Shown: positions 26,811 through 36,202, counted from the stretch's first letter. The stretch is DNA of 64,000 nt from Alphaproteobacteria bacterium (GCA_009909005.1 JAAAOG010000152.1:1-64000); one strand, 5' to 3'. Notes: generated by a model from the sequence alone, not told the origin. Program-made: numbers and translations.

Positions 26811-28151
26811 ATGGCTGAAACCGATCCCCGCAATCTCCTGTCCGAACTGATCGCCCGGACCACCGCGGCCGGGGCCGATGCGGCCGACGCCATGCTTGTC
26901 GAGAGCACCAGCCTCTCGCTCAGCCAGCGCCTGCGCCAGCCCGAACGGCTGGAGCGATCCGAATCGACCGATCTTGGCCTGCGGGTCTTCATCGGCCATC
27001 GCATGGCGATCGCCTCGACCGCCGACCTGCGGCCATCCGGCCTCGACGAGCTGGTCGAGCGCGCGCTGGCGATGGCTCGGGCCGTGCCGGAGGATCCCTA
27101 TTGCGGTCTGGCGCCGCCGGAGATGCTGGCGACGGACTGGCCGGACCTCGACCTTTTCGACCCCGGCGAACCCTCTGCCGACACGCTGGTCGCGCGGGCC
27201 CGCAAGGCGGAAGGTGCGGCACTGGATATGCCGGGAATCACCAATTCCGACGGCGCCGAGGCCGGCTGGAGCCGTATGCAGGTGACGCTGGCCGCGACCA
27301 ACGGCTTTGTCGGCCGCTATGGCCGCACCGCCAACCAGCTCTCGGTCGCGGTCATCGCCGGCGAGTCGGGGCAGATGGAAGTGGACTACGACTTCACCGC
27401 CGCCGTCCACGAAGCGGACCTGGAGGACGCCGAAATTGTCGGCCGCCGGGCGGGAGAGCGCGCGGTCCGGCGCCTGGGCGGCCGCAAGATCGCCACGGCC
27501 CGCATGCCGGTCGTCTTCGACCCGCGCCTGTCGAACAGCCTGCTGCGCCATCTGGCCGGCGCCATTTCCGGTCCCGCGATCGCCCGCGGCACCAGCTTCC
27601 TCAAGACCAAGCTCGAGTCGGCTATCTTCGCCCCGGCCGTGACCATTATCGACGAGCCGCGCCTGCCGCGCGGCCTGCGCTCCCGTCCGTTCGATGGCGA
27701 GGGCGTCGCCAGCCACCGCCAGCCGGTAGTCGCAGAGGGGACGCTGACGCGCTGGCTGCTCGACCTCCGTTCCGCCCGGCAGCTGGGACTCGCCTCGACG
27801 GGCCATGCGACTCGCGGGCCCGGCTCGCCGCCCAGCCCGGCCCCGTCCAATCTCTTCATGGAGCCGGGGCCGCAGTCGCCGCAGGAGCTGATCGCCGACA
27901 TCGACACCGGCTTTTACGTGACCGCGCTGATGGGCATGGGGGTCAATCAGGTCACCGGCGACTACAGCCGCGGCGCCTCCGGCTTTCGCATCGAGAACGG
28001 GGAGATCGGCCCGCCGGTCAATGAGGTTACAATCGCCGGCAATCTGCTGGACATGTTCCGTACATTGGTTGCCGCCAACGACCTGGTTTTCAAGACAGGC
28101 ATCGATGCCCCCACCGTCCGCATCGACGGCATGACTGTCGCGGGAACGTGA
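26811..28151 (+). CDS. pmbA: PmbA/TldE, inactive partner subunit of the TldD/TldE metalloprotease
   Basis: A 446-residue protein of normal PmbA length. LGLRVFIGHRMAIASTADLR and the C-terminal RGASGFRIENGEIGPPVNEVTIAGNLLDMF are family signatures. TldE binds TldD, which carries the zinc site; the heterodimer trims unfolded peptides and processes some ribosomally made peptides. I do not see the HExxxH metal motif, as expected for TldE. tldD is not in the window. The gene is convergent with the lipid kinase, with stops five bases apart. Confidence 0.95.
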   Translation: MAETDPRNLLSELIARTTAAGADAADAMLVESTSLSLSQRLRQPERLERSESTDLGLRVFIGHRMAIASTADLRPSGLDELVERALAMARAVPEDPYCGLAPPEMLATDWPDLDLFDPGEPSADTLVARARKAEGAALDMPGITNSDGAEAGWSRMQVTLAATNGFVGRYGRTANQLSVAVIAGESGQMEVDYDFTAAVHEADLEDAEIVGRRAGERAVRRLGGRKIATARMPVVFDPRLSNSLLRHLAGAISGPAIARGTSFLKTKLESAIFAPAVTIIDEPRLPRGLRSRPFDGEGVASHRQPVVAEGTLTRWLLDLRSARQLGLASTGHATRGPGSPPSPAPSNLFMEPGPQSPQELIADIDTGFYVTALMGMGVNQVTGDYSRGASGFRIENGEIGPPVNEVTIAGNLLDMFRTLVAANDLVFKTGIDAPTVRIDGMTVAGT

Positions 28152-28156
28152 CGGGC

Positions 28157-29134
28157 TCACACCGCCTGTGCCGGCACCATCACCTCGACCGTGCGGTCCG
28201 ACACGCGGATGGACGCCGGCACACGGCCGACATGGTCGCCGTCGGCCTGAATCGGCTCGCCCGCCGGCCCTTCGATCCCGACCTCCGTGACCGGGAGGAC
28301 GCGGACATCGGAAAGGCGATGCAAACAACCGAAGACGGCGGCCAGGCAGACCCGGGTCAGGGCCCAGCGGCCGCCGCGGAGAAACAGGCAGACATGCAGG
28401 CCCCGCCGGGTGACCCGGGCCTCGGGCGCCAGCACGAAGCGGCCCGCGTAATAATAGCCATTGGCCACCACGACGGTGGCCGCGGAAAGCCTTTCGCCGT
28501 CGACCGTGACGCTGAGCGTCGGCGCCGGAACGAAGAGCACCTCCCGCACCAGTTCCAGGGCATAGGCGAGGCGTCCCAGCCGCTTCTTCAGGCGACTCGA
28601 CAGCTTGGCGACAATGCGACCGTCCAGGCCGATTCCGGCCATGACCAGGAAGGCGTTGCCGTTCAGCTCGCCGAGATGGACAGCGCGGCGTCGGGCAGAC
28701 AACAGCGCCTTGGCAGCCGGAAGCGGCCTTTCGGGAATACCCAGTTCCCCGGCCAGCACATTCGCCGTCCCGAAGGGCAGGATGCCAAGCGGGACGGCGC
28801 CGCGCTGCCTCTCCAACAGGCCGTTCACCGCTTCGTTGATGGTGCCGTCGCCCCCGGCGACAATCACCGCGTCGACGCCGTCCGGCGCATCGCGGGCAGC
28901 CCGCCGGGCATCGCCACGCGCCCTCGTCGTGACGATGTCCACGCCTATATTATGGGCGTGAAGCAGGCGGACGGCCTCCGGCAGGCGGCTGCGCCCGCTG
29001 CCGGCGATCGGGTTTTCGATCAGCAGCCAGCGCCGGGCCTGAACAGGGGCTGAATCCGCCGCACCGGACCGGTGTTCCGATGGGGAATCGCCGGTATCGA
29101 CGGTCCGGGTCGAGGGCGGTCCGTTCATATCCAT
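28157..29134 (-). CDS. Diacylglycerol/lipid kinase family protein
   Basis: A 325-residue protein of the DAGK catalytic family (DgkB/YegS/LCB5 type). IENPIAGSGRS is the first motif and VIVAGGDGTINEAVNGL the conserved nucleotide motif. LGILPFGTANVLAGELGIP and NGYYYAGRFVLAPEARVTRRGLHV continue the fold. Such enzymes phosphorylate diacylglycerol or long-chain bases. The start at 29132-29134 is chosen because it keeps clear of the divergent gene; two Met codons are close together. It lies next to an LpxH-like phosphoesterase and a glycosyltransferase, suggesting a membrane-lipid role. Confidence 0.88.
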   Translation of the reverse strand: MDMNGPPSTRTVDTGDSPSEHRSGAADSAPVQARRWLLIENPIAGSGRSRLPEAVRLLHAHNIGVDIVTTRARGDARRAARDAPDGVDAVIVAGGDGTINEAVNGLLERQRGAVPLGILPFGTANVLAGELGIPERPLPAAKALLSARRRAVHLGELNGNAFLVMAGIGLDGRIVAKLSSRLKKRLGRLAYALELVREVLFVPAPTLSVTVDGERLSAATVVVANGYYYAGRFVLAPEARVTRRGLHVCLFLRGGRWALTRVCLAAVFGCLHRLSDVRVLPVTEVGIEGPAGEPIQADGDHVGRVPASIRVSDRTVEVMVPAQAV

Positions 29135-29288
29135 CCGGGCTCGGGGCGGGGCGCCGTCAGGGGTTGCGGATTTTACAGTTCGGAGAAATTTCTGCGGCGC
29201 TTCGCGCCGGCTGAGGCCACGCATTGTCAGAGCGTCGCGCAGTCTGTATACGACGACACGAGAGCTGATTCCAGCCGCGGTGAGGCTT

Positions 29289-30086
29289 ATGGCGGCGAAC
29301 GAGCGCGTCGACAAATTCCGGTCCATCTGGATCTCCGACGTCCATCTCGGCACGCGCGCCTGCCGCGCCGATTTGTTGCTGGATTTCCTGCGACAAACAG
29401 AGAGCGAGACGCTGTATCTCGTTGGCGATATCGTCGACGGGTGGCGCCTCAAGCGAACCTGGTACTGGCCGCAGGCTCACAATGACGTCATTCAAAAGCT
29501 GCTCCGCAAAGCGCGGAAGGGCACCAAGGTCTATTTTCTGCCCGGCAACCACGACGAGTTCGCCCGGCAGTTCATTGGCCAGGAATTCGGCGGCATCTCC
29601 GTCGTTCACGACGTGATTCACGAAACGCATGATGGCCGGCGCTTTCTGGTCATCCATGGCGACGAGTTCGACGTCGTGGTCCGGCGGGCGAAATGGCTGG
29701 CCCATATCGGCGACAAGGCCTATGTGCTATTGCTGGCTACCAATACGTTCGTCAATGCCATGAGGCGACGGCTCGGCTTCTCCTACTGGTCCCTGTCGGC
29801 CTATCTGAAGCACAAGACCAAGCAGGCGGTCGAATATGTCGGCCGATTCGAGCGGGCCTTGAGCGACGAAGCCCGGCGGCGGCAAGTGGACGGCGTCATC
29901 TGCGGCCATGTCCACACGGCTGAAATGAAGGACATGCTTGGCATCCTTTACATCAATGACGGCGATTGGGTGGAAAGCTGCACGGCCCTGGTGGAACACA
30001 CCACCGGTGATCTGGAGTTGATAAACTGGATAGAGTACACACGGCAATTGACCGTGACCCCGGCCCCGGCCCGCGCTGTCGCGTGA
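29289..30086 (+). CDS. LpxH-like metallophosphoesterase (UDP-2,3-diacylglucosamine diphosphatase family)
   Basis: A 265-residue calcineurin-like phosphoesterase. Metal-binding motifs are SDVHLG, YLVGDIVDGW, LPGNHDE, VIHGDEFD and CGHVHTAEM. The family includes LpxH of lipid A synthesis, but this branch (COG2908) is often paired with a glycosyltransferase and may act on another phospho-lipid or nucleotide-lipid. A GTG nine bases upstream (29280) is an alternative start. It overlaps the downstream glycosyltransferase by four bases (GTGA), so the two are coupled. It has no signal peptide. Confidence 0.88.
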   Translation: MAANERVDKFRSIWISDVHLGTRACRADLLLDFLRQTESETLYLVGDIVDGWRLKRTWYWPQAHNDVIQKLLRKARKGTKVYFLPGNHDEFARQFIGQEFGGISVVHDVIHETHDGRRFLVIHGDEFDVVVRRAKWLAHIGDKAYVLLLATNTFVNAMRRRLGFSYWSLSAYLKHKTKQAVEYVGRFERALSDEARRRQVDGVICGHVHTAEMKDMLGILYINDGDWVESCTALVEHTTGDLELINWIEYTRQLTVTPAPARAVA

Positions 30087-31189
30087 CCCCGGCCCTGTCA
30101 GACCCGCAGCCTGCAGCCGCCGGGGTTGACGCATCGGCCCTGCCACATGCGGATCGTCCGTCCGGTTGCCCGGCAACCCAGTCCCTGCGGGTGCTGATCG
30201 TCAGCGATGCCTGGTATCCTCAGACCAATGGCGTGGTCCGCAGCCTGGAAACGGTAAAGCTGCACTGTGAGACGATCGGCCATGAGGTCAGCGTCATCGG
30301 CCCGGACCGCTTCCGGACGCTGCCCTGCCCGACCTATCCCGACATCCGCCTCGCCCTGTTTGCCGGACGGCGTCTGGCGGCAAGCGTCGATGCCTTCCGG
30401 CCGCAGGCGGTTCACATCGCGACCGAGGGTCCGCTGGGCTGGTCGGCCCGGGACTATTGCCTGCGGCGGGGTTATCCCTTCACCACCTCCTTTCACACCA
30501 TGTTCCCGGAATATCTGCACGTGCGCTTCCGGGTGCCGCGGGCCTGGACCTATGACCTGCTCCGGCGCTTCCACGGCAAGGCAACCAAGACGCTGGTGGC
30601 AACGCCGACGCTGGACCGGTTGCTGCGTGCGCGCGGATTCGACAATCTGGTCAACTGGTCGCGGGGTGTCGACACGACGCTGTTCCGGCCGCGCGACAAG
30701 TCGTTCCTCCCGGACCCCCGCCCGATTCAGCTCTTCGTCGGCCGGGTCGCCGTCGAAAAGAATCTCGAGGCCTTTCTGAAGCTCGACACGCCGGGGACGA
30801 AATATGTCGTCGGCGACGGGCCGCAGCTCGCCGACCTGAAGCGCCGCTATCCACAAGTGCGCTTTGCCGGTCCGAAATATGGCGAAGAGCTGGCCCGGTA
30901 TTTCGCGGCATCCGACGTTTTCGTCTTTCCATCGCGGACGGATACGTTCGGTCTGGTGCTGCTGGAGGCCCTGGCCTGCGGCGTCCCGGTGGCTGCCTTC
31001 CCGGTTCAGGGGCCGCTCGACATTGTCGGGAGCTCGGATGCCGGCTGCCTCGACGAGGATCTGGGCCGCGCCATCCGCGAGGCCCTCGCCATTCCGGCCG
31101 AGACCTGCCGCGCCCACGCCATGAAGTTCTCCTGGCACGAGACGAGCGAGCAATTCGCCCAGCACCTGCAAGTCTTCGAGCCGGATTGA
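30083..31189 (+). CDS. Family-1-like (GT4) glycosyltransferase, lipid type
   Basis: A 368-residue GT-B glycosyltransferase starting with GTG that overlaps the stop of the upstream gene. DAWYPQTNGVVRSLETVK is the N-terminal acceptor motif, HIATEGPLGWSARDYC and TTSFHTMFPEYLH follow, and the nucleotide-sugar site is in FVGRVAVEKNLEAFLKL and FPSRTDTFGLVLLEALACG. Close relatives include the mannosyl- and glucosyl-diacylglycerol transferases of alphaproteobacteria. The donor and acceptor are not known. The LpxH-like gene upstream and lipid kinase nearby favour a glycolipid. Confidence 0.9.
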   Translation: MTPALSDPQPAAAGVDASALPHADRPSGCPATQSLRVLIVSDAWYPQTNGVVRSLETVKLHCETIGHEVSVIGPDRFRTLPCPTYPDIRLALFAGRRLAASVDAFRPQAVHIATEGPLGWSARDYCLRRGYPFTTSFHTMFPEYLHVRFRVPRAWTYDLLRRFHGKATKTLVATPTLDRLLRARGFDNLVNWSRGVDTTLFRPRDKSFLPDPRPIQLFVGRVAVEKNLEAFLKLDTPGTKYVVGDGPQLADLKRRYPQVRFAGPKYGEELARYFAASDVFVFPSRTDTFGLVLLEALACGVPVAAFPVQGPLDIVGSSDAGCLDEDLGRAIREALAIPAETCRAHAMKFSWHETSEQFAQHLQVFEPD

Positions 31190-31297
31190 CGGCGGAACCC
31201 CTATAATCGGCCGAACGGGCGCGGCATCGCCCGTCCGTCACGCCCAAGCGCGCAAACCGCCGGTCGCCGTCCGGCCGGCAAAGGGCCATGGACTCGC

Positions 31298-32632
31298 ATG
31301 TTCCTGAGTCTTTACCGCGGTATGACCGGACTGGCCGGTCCCCTTGTTCCCTGGCTGCTGGACCGGCGCCAGGCCCACGGCAAGGAGGACCCCGCCCGCC
31401 GCCCGGAACGACTCGGGACGCCGGCCCGTCCCCGGCCGGCGGGGCGCCTGGTCTGGGTGCACGGCGCCAGCATCGGCGAGGCCCTGTCGATGATGACGCT
31501 GATTCGGCGCCTGTTGGATGCCTCTCCGGACCTTCACGTCCTGTTGACGACCGGCACCGTGACGTCGGCCAGGATGGTCGGCGGGCGGCTGCCGGACCGC
31601 GCCTTCCACCAGTTCCTGCCGGTCGACCGATTAGACTGCGTCCGGCGGTTCCTGGACGGCTGGCGGCCGGATCTGGTGCTCTGGGTCGAATCGGATCTGT
31701 GGCCGAACATGTTGACCGAGATCCGTCGCCGGCAGATTCCGGCCGCGCTGCTCAACGCGCGGCTTTCCGAGCGCGCCTTCCGGCGCTGGCGGCTCTTCCC
31801 CGGCGCGATCCGCCGCCTCCTGTCGACCTTCCGGCTGATCCTGCCCTGGGGCCCGGAACAGGCCGCGCGCTTTCAGGCGCTCGGCGCCGGACCTCTTGGA
31901 CCGGTGGGCAATTTCAAATTCTCCGCCGAGCCGCCCCTGGCCGACCCGAAATCCCTCGCAGCGCTCGACCGGGCCATCGCCGGGCGGCCCACCTGGCTGG
32001 CCGCCAGCACCCATGCGGGCGAGGAGGAGGCGGTCCTGGCCGGCCATGCGGCTCTGGCCACAGACTATCCCGATCTCCTGACCGTGATCGCGCCCCGCCA
32101 TCCGGTCCGGGCCGAGGCGATCGGGGCACTCATCGACCAAGCGGGCCTGCGCTGGGTGCGGCGGTCGACCGGCGCCCTGCCGGAGCCGGGAACCCAGGTC
32201 TATCTGGCCGACACGCTGGGGGAGCTCGGGATCCTGCTGCGGCTGGCACCGGTCGCCCTGATCGGCGGCTCGCTGATCCCGCATGGCGGGCACAATCCGA
32301 TCGAGGCGGCGCAGCTCGAGGCGGCCATCCTCTACGGCCCGCATATGAGCAATTTCCGCGACATCGCGCGGCAGCTGGAAGCGGCCGGCGCCGCATGGCC
32401 GGTCGCCGATCCGGCGGGCCTCGCCCGGGCGCTCGGGCAGCTGTTCGCCGATCCCGATGCCCGCGACCGCCTTGTCGGTGCCGCCCGGACGGTCGTGGCC
32501 GAGAACGGGGCGATCGTCGACCGGGCCCTGGAGGCGCTGGCGCCGCTGCTGTTTCCGGCTGCGGCGGACGGTCGGCCGGCCGGTCCCGGCGTCCGGCCCG
32601 GCCCGGGGCCGGGCGAGGGCGGCGCGCCATGA
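31298..32632 (+). CDS. waaA: 3-deoxy-D-manno-octulosonic acid (Kdo) transferase
   Basis: A 444-residue WaaA/KdtA. VWVHGASIGEALSMMTLI is the N-terminal motif, TTGTVTSA the next, VLWVESDLWPNML is diagnostic, and GGSLIPHGGHNPIEAAQ lies in the donor-binding half. It adds Kdo to lipid IVA on the cytoplasmic face of the inner membrane. There is a Pro/Gly-rich tail. Its stop overlaps the lpxK start (ATGA), so both lipid A genes are coupled. The number of Kdo residues added cannot be told. Confidence 0.95.
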   Translation: MFLSLYRGMTGLAGPLVPWLLDRRQAHGKEDPARRPERLGTPARPRPAGRLVWVHGASIGEALSMMTLIRRLLDASPDLHVLLTTGTVTSARMVGGRLPDRAFHQFLPVDRLDCVRRFLDGWRPDLVLWVESDLWPNMLTEIRRRQIPAALLNARLSERAFRRWRLFPGAIRRLLSTFRLILPWGPEQAARFQALGAGPLGPVGNFKFSAEPPLADPKSLAALDRAIAGRPTWLAASTHAGEEEAVLAGHAALATDYPDLLTVIAPRHPVRAEAIGALIDQAGLRWVRRSTGALPEPGTQVYLADTLGELGILLRLAPVALIGGSLIPHGGHNPIEAAQLEAAILYGPHMSNFRDIARQLEAAGAAWPVADPAGLARALGQLFADPDARDRLVGAARTVVAENGAIVDRALEALAPLLFPAAADGRPAGPGVRPGPGPGEGGAP

Positions 32633-33663
32633 AGGCGCCGGGCTTCTGGTACCGCGAGCCCGGGCTGCAGGCCGCGCTGCTGACGCCGGCCGGTGCCCTC
32701 TATGCGGCAGCCGGCCGCTGGCGGCAACGGTTCACCACGCCCTATCGGGCGGCCGTCCCGGTCATCTGCGTCGGCAATCTCACCGCCGGCGGCGCGGGCA
32801 AGACCCCTACAGCCATCGCCTTGGCCGAGCGGCTTGCGGCGCGCGGACGAGCGCCCGCCTTTTTGACCCGCGGCTATGGCGGCCGGCTGGCCGGCCCGCT
32901 GCTGGTCGACCTGGCGCGGCATGAGTCCCGGGATGTCGGCGACGAGGCCATGCTGCTTGCGGCGCACTACCCGACCTGCGTCGCCCGCGACCGCCCGGCC
33001 GGTGCGCGGGCCGCCATCGCCGCCGGGGCCGATACGCTGATCATGGACGACGGCTTTCAGAACCCCAGTCTCCGCAAGGACTTGTCGCTGCTTGTCGTCG
33101 ATGGGGCCAGCGCCTTCGGCAATGACCGGGTCATCCCTGCCGGTCCGCTGCGTGAGCGCATCGCCGATGGCATGGCCCGGGCCGATGCCGTCGTGCTGAT
33201 GGGGACGGACCTCACAGGCGTCCGACCGCGCCTTGCGGCCCTGGCCGCGCAACGCCATGACCCGCCCATCCTCGAGGCGAGGCTGGAACCGCAGGACACG
33301 GCGGCACGCTTTCGCAACGCCTCGGTCGTCGCCTTCGCCGGCATCGCCCGGCCACAGAAATTCTTCACGACGCTGGAAAGCCTGGGCGCCCGGCTGGTGG
33401 CTCGCTACGCCTTCGGCGACCATCACCGCTATGATGCGGACGAATTGATGCAGATGGCGGAATTGGCCGATGCGGCCGATGCCGTCCTGGTGACTACCGC
33501 CAAGGACTATGCCCGCCTGCCGGAGGAAGCCCGCCCGATGGTGCAGGTCCTCGCCGTGCGCGCCGTCTGGACCGACCCGGCCGGCCTCGACCGGCTGCTG
33601 GACCGCCTGCCCGCCCCCCTGCGCGCGGCCGGCCCTGCCGCGCCGGCCGCCGCAAGCGGGTGA
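32629..33663 (+). CDS. lpxK: Tetraacyldisaccharide 4'-kinase
   Basis: A 344-residue lipid A kinase. Its ATG at 32629 lies inside a longer frame that is only a shadow of waaA. The ATP site is CVGNLTAGGAGKTPTAIAL; FLTRGYGG, DVGDEAMLLA, ADTLIMDDGFQN and PAGPLRE are LpxK motifs, and FGDHHRYD the C-terminal one. It phosphorylates the disaccharide precursor at the 4' position. It directly follows waaA and converges with the CHAP gene. Confidence 0.95.
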   Translation: MKAPGFWYREPGLQAALLTPAGALYAAAGRWRQRFTTPYRAAVPVICVGNLTAGGAGKTPTAIALAERLAARGRAPAFLTRGYGGRLAGPLLVDLARHESRDVGDEAMLLAAHYPTCVARDRPAGARAAIAAGADTLIMDDGFQNPSLRKDLSLLVVDGASAFGNDRVIPAGPLRERIADGMARADAVVLMGTDLTGVRPRLAALAAQRHDPPILEARLEPQDTAARFRNASVVAFAGIARPQKFFTTLESLGARLVARYAFGDHHRYDADELMQMAELADAADAVLVTTAKDYARLPEEARPMVQVLAVRAVWTDPAGLDRLLDRLPAPLRAAGPAAPAAASG

Positions 33664-33674
33664 GGGCGTCGGGT

Positions 33675-34358
33675 TTATCCGTCGCCGGGGCCGGCAGACC
33701 CGACCGAGAAGCCGATCCGGACGCCGTCAGCGTCATGACCGAATGATTCGGCCTCGTCCCAGCTCGGGCGCTGCGACAGTTCCACGCTGCGATCGTCGGA
33801 GGCCGACACCAGCCGGATGTCCGGGCGGCGGGGCGGCAGCGGAATGCTTTCCAGCACCGTCCAATGCGGCCCCTGGGCTGCCTGGGAGGGGATACCGACC
33901 TCCGTGCCATAAGGCAGCGGATAGATGAAGCCATAGGTGGCGAACTCCGTCGAGCCCATGACATTGGCCCGGCCGCTCCAGACCCGCACCTCGCTCCAGT
34001 CATTGCTCGCCGAGGTGTCGATCACCGGCACGTCCCGCCAGAGCGTTGCCCCGCCGAAGCTGTGGGTGACCAGAATCGTCCGCTCGTCGACGATGCCTGT
34101 CACTGTGGAGACATGGCCGAGGCGCATGCCGCCATGGCCCCGCCGGAACACCAGGACGGCACCTTCCATTGGCAGCTGGCCGCGCTCATAGCGCCCGGCC
34201 GCCTCCTGCCACCAGGACCAGGCATTGCCGCGGATTTCGAAGTCCGTCAGGCTGCGCGCATAACGCACGCAATATTGCGCCGACGCGTCCCCGATTCCGA
34301 CGAGGACCGTCAGCGCGAAAACGACGCCCAGAACCGTCGCCCGGCCAAGCCGTTTCAT
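33675..34358 (-). CDS. Secreted CHAP-domain amidase/peptidase
   Basis: A 227-residue protein with a signal peptide (hydrophobic residues ~8-22, cleavage likely after DASA at ~27). The CHAP domain follows at once: catalytic Cys30 in QYCVRYARSLTDFEIRGNAW, then His82 in RLGHVSTVTGIV. CHAP proteins cut peptidoglycan peptides in the periplasm. The C-terminal ~80 residues are Pro/Ser-rich and unassigned. The start is the ATG after AGGGGGC. No immunity-like gene is adjacent, so a housekeeping wall role is more likely than a toxin. Confidence 0.87.
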   Translation of the reverse strand: MKRLGRATVLGVVFALTVLVGIGDASAQYCVRYARSLTDFEIRGNAWSWWQEAAGRYERGQLPMEGAVLVFRRGHGGMRLGHVSTVTGIVDERTILVTHSFGGATLWRDVPVIDTSASNDWSEVRVWSGRANVMGSTEFATYGFIYPLPYGTEVGIPSQAAQGPHWTVLESIPLPPRRPDIRLVSASDDRSVELSQRPSWDEAESFGHDADGVRIGFSVGSAGPGDG

Positions 34359-34750
34359 CGTGCCCCCTGTGACCATTGTATCCTTCTCTCACTGTCCAGG
34401 CTCCCCCCGCCTGTCGACCCGGTGACGCCGGGCCGCTTTTGTATCGAACGACATCCTTTGACCTTGGAACCGCCTGATTCTTGTCCAAAGGGATTAGTTG
34501 AAAATGGTGAGTCTGGCCAGCCCCGATCGCCAACGGAGCCTTTTTTGACCTGCTTCAATGACGGATCCGGCTGCAGGCGAGCCGCCGACGCCCCATCCCG
34601 CCTCGCCCCGTCGGACGAGTCCGGGGCACGTCCGGGCCGGCGGAGTGGCCGGCACGGACGAATCGCAGAGCCTCACAGCCTTTTGCCAAGTGTGGTTTCT
34701 TGAAATCGGCCGGCGGTCGCATAGACTTCTTAGCGATCCGCGGAGGGCTC
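34359..34750. promoter_or_regulatory. Divergent intergenic region with a promoter for the membrane protein gene
   Basis: 392 bases without a convincing gene. On the plus strand TTGAAA (34700-34705), a 16-base spacer and TAGACT (34722-34727) form a promoter that would start transcription 15-20 bases before the ATG at 34751. On the minus strand TACAAT (34380-34375) could be the -10 of the CHAP gene, but I see no matching -35. Confidence 0.5.
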
Positions 34751-35215
34751 ATGAAACTCTATGAAATTTTCTTTCGTCCCGATCTTGAGGAATCTGCGCA
34801 GGAGCAGGACGAGATCGCCGAAGCCGCCAATCTGCTCCAGACCGGCGAGTTCCAGGTCCTGCAACTGGCCTATTATGAATGGTTCGGGCGGGAACTGGCC
34901 GAATCGGAAACGGACAAGCTGTTCTCCGAGTACATGATCGGGAAACAGGTCCCGTTCTGGGCCCGCGACTATGCCCGGCGCATCCTGGCGCTGGAACAAG
35001 GTGGCCGGCTGGACGCCGACAATCCCCTATATCATCGCTATGATCGGGAGTATATTACGTCGGTTCCGGACGGGGTGCGGCGCTTCTGGCTGGCGACCTT
35101 CTGGTGCACGTTCATCGTCTTCGGCGGCATCGCCCTTGCCACCCTGGTGGCGCGGGAGCCGATGTCGATGCTGCCGCCCTATTTCGAACGGACGGAACTG
35201 CCGGACCGGCAATAG
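34751..35215 (+). CDS. Hypothetical protein with a C-terminal membrane helix
   Basis: A 154-residue protein. It starts after GGAGGGCTC. Residues ~1-110 are soluble and charged (EESAQEQDEIAEAANLLQTG, WFGRELAESETDKLFSEYMI), and a single hydrophobic helix lies near the C-terminus (FWLATFWCTFIVFGGIALATLVA). It is probably a cytoplasmic domain tethered to the inner membrane. I do not recognise the family. A small membrane protein gene follows at 94 bases on the same strand. Confidence 0.7.
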   Translation: MKLYEIFFRPDLEESAQEQDEIAEAANLLQTGEFQVLQLAYYEWFGRELAESETDKLFSEYMIGKQVPFWARDYARRILALEQGGRLDADNPLYHRYDREYITSVPDGVRRFWLATFWCTFIVFGGIALATLVAREPMSMLPPYFERTELPDRQ

Positions 35216-35308
35216 GAAAGGCGCTGGCGAAGCGCGCTTGCGTCGCAATCAAAGGAATGCCGCACCTATCGCGTGCGTGCCGGGCCGACCGAGGAGGGTC
35301 AAGACGAT

Positions 35309-35512
35309 ATGTTCGAATTTGCCGGCGCATGGGAAACGCCGATCAACATTCTCTTCTTGATCGTCACCGGTGCCATTGCCTGGCACGGTATCCGGTATCG
35401 CGACGCAGAGGGCAGGACCGATTTCGTCCGGCTGCTCTTCGGCTGCATCGCCGCCGTCTACTTCCTGATGGTGTTGCTGCAGGACGTTCTCGGGGTTGTG
35501 CGCTTCGCCTGA
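35309..35512 (+). CDS. Small two-helix membrane protein, unknown
   Basis: A 67-residue protein with two predicted membrane helices (INILFLIVTGAIAWHGI and LLFGCIAAVYFLMVLLQDVLG) and a charged loop (RYRDAEGRTD). A GAGGAGGG sequence lies 7-8 bases further upstream than ideal. It follows the 34751 gene on the same strand. The function is unknown. Confidence 0.55.
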   Translation: MFEFAGAWETPINILFLIVTGAIAWHGIRYRDAEGRTDFVRLLFGCIAAVYFLMVLLQDVLGVVRFA

Positions 35513-35554
35513 GCAGGCGAAGCTCGCGCGGCCCAAAGGCCAGTCCCGTTCGGC

Positions 35555-36202
35555 TCAGGGCCGGTACATGCGCTGCTCGGCGTCCTGCTCCGGAATGCGC
35601 AGCCTGCGCTCTTCCTCCGGAAGCTCCAATTGCGTGGCAATATACACGGCGCGGTCACGGACCGTCGCGGGATGCGGCTGATGGATTATCCGGTCGACAA
35701 GAGCGGGGCCGGACACGGTCTCATCGTCGATCGTAATTGCCTGCATATAGTGTTCCAGCGCTTGCTCATAGCGGCCCATACGATCGAAAACAATGCCGAG
35801 ATTGGCGTGCGCCGCCGCCAGGGCCCCCCGGCCCGTCAGGTCGTCGTCTTCGAGTGTCTCGTTCAGGAAGGCGATCAGATCCCGCAGCTGGGCGATCGCC
35901 TCCTCATAGCGCTCGGTCTGGATGAAGACGAGAGCCCGGCCCATCAGCGCACCGCGATGATTGGGGTGCGCCTCCAGCGCCCGGTCGAAGGCCTCCAGCG
36001 CCGACTGGTATTCGCGCGCCGCCATCGTCTCATTGCCCTGATTGGCCTGAGAATAGGCGGTGGTCAGGTGTATATCGCCCTGCCGGGTTTCGTAATCGCC
36101 CGGCGGCGGCGAGAAATAGTGGAAACCCAGGGCGACCACCGGCACTGCCAGGCTCATGACGATGCAGATGATGATAAAGCGTCGAAGGACTCGCGGGTTC
36201 AT
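35555..36202 (-). CDS. Membrane-anchored tetratricopeptide-repeat protein
   Basis: A 215-residue protein with an N-terminal membrane segment (residues ~8-28) and at least three TPR-like units: QSALEAFDRALEAHPNHRGALMGRA, VFIQTERYEEAIAQLRDLI and AAAHANLGIVFDRMGRYEQALEHYMQAI. TPRs mediate protein contacts. The ATG overlaps the stop of the upstream small membrane gene (ATGA at 36199-36202), so they are coupled and may act together. The partner is unknown. Confidence 0.8.
   Translation of the reverse strand: MNPRVLRRFIIICIVMSLAVPVVALGFHYFSPPPGDYETRQGDIHLTTAYSQANQGNETMAAREYQSALEAFDRALEAHPNHRGALMGRALVFIQTERYEEAIAQLRDLIAFLNETLEDDDLTGRGALAAAHANLGIVFDRMGRYEQALEHYMQAITIDDETVSGPALVDRIIHQPHPATVRDRAVYIATQLELPEEERRLRIPEQDAEQRMYRP

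Noticed and set aside
31288-32628. Long frame upstream of and in frame with lpxK
   Set aside because: It is a shadow of waaA in another frame; the waaA product has clear Kdo-transferase motifs, and lpxK has its own ATG overlapping the waaA stop.
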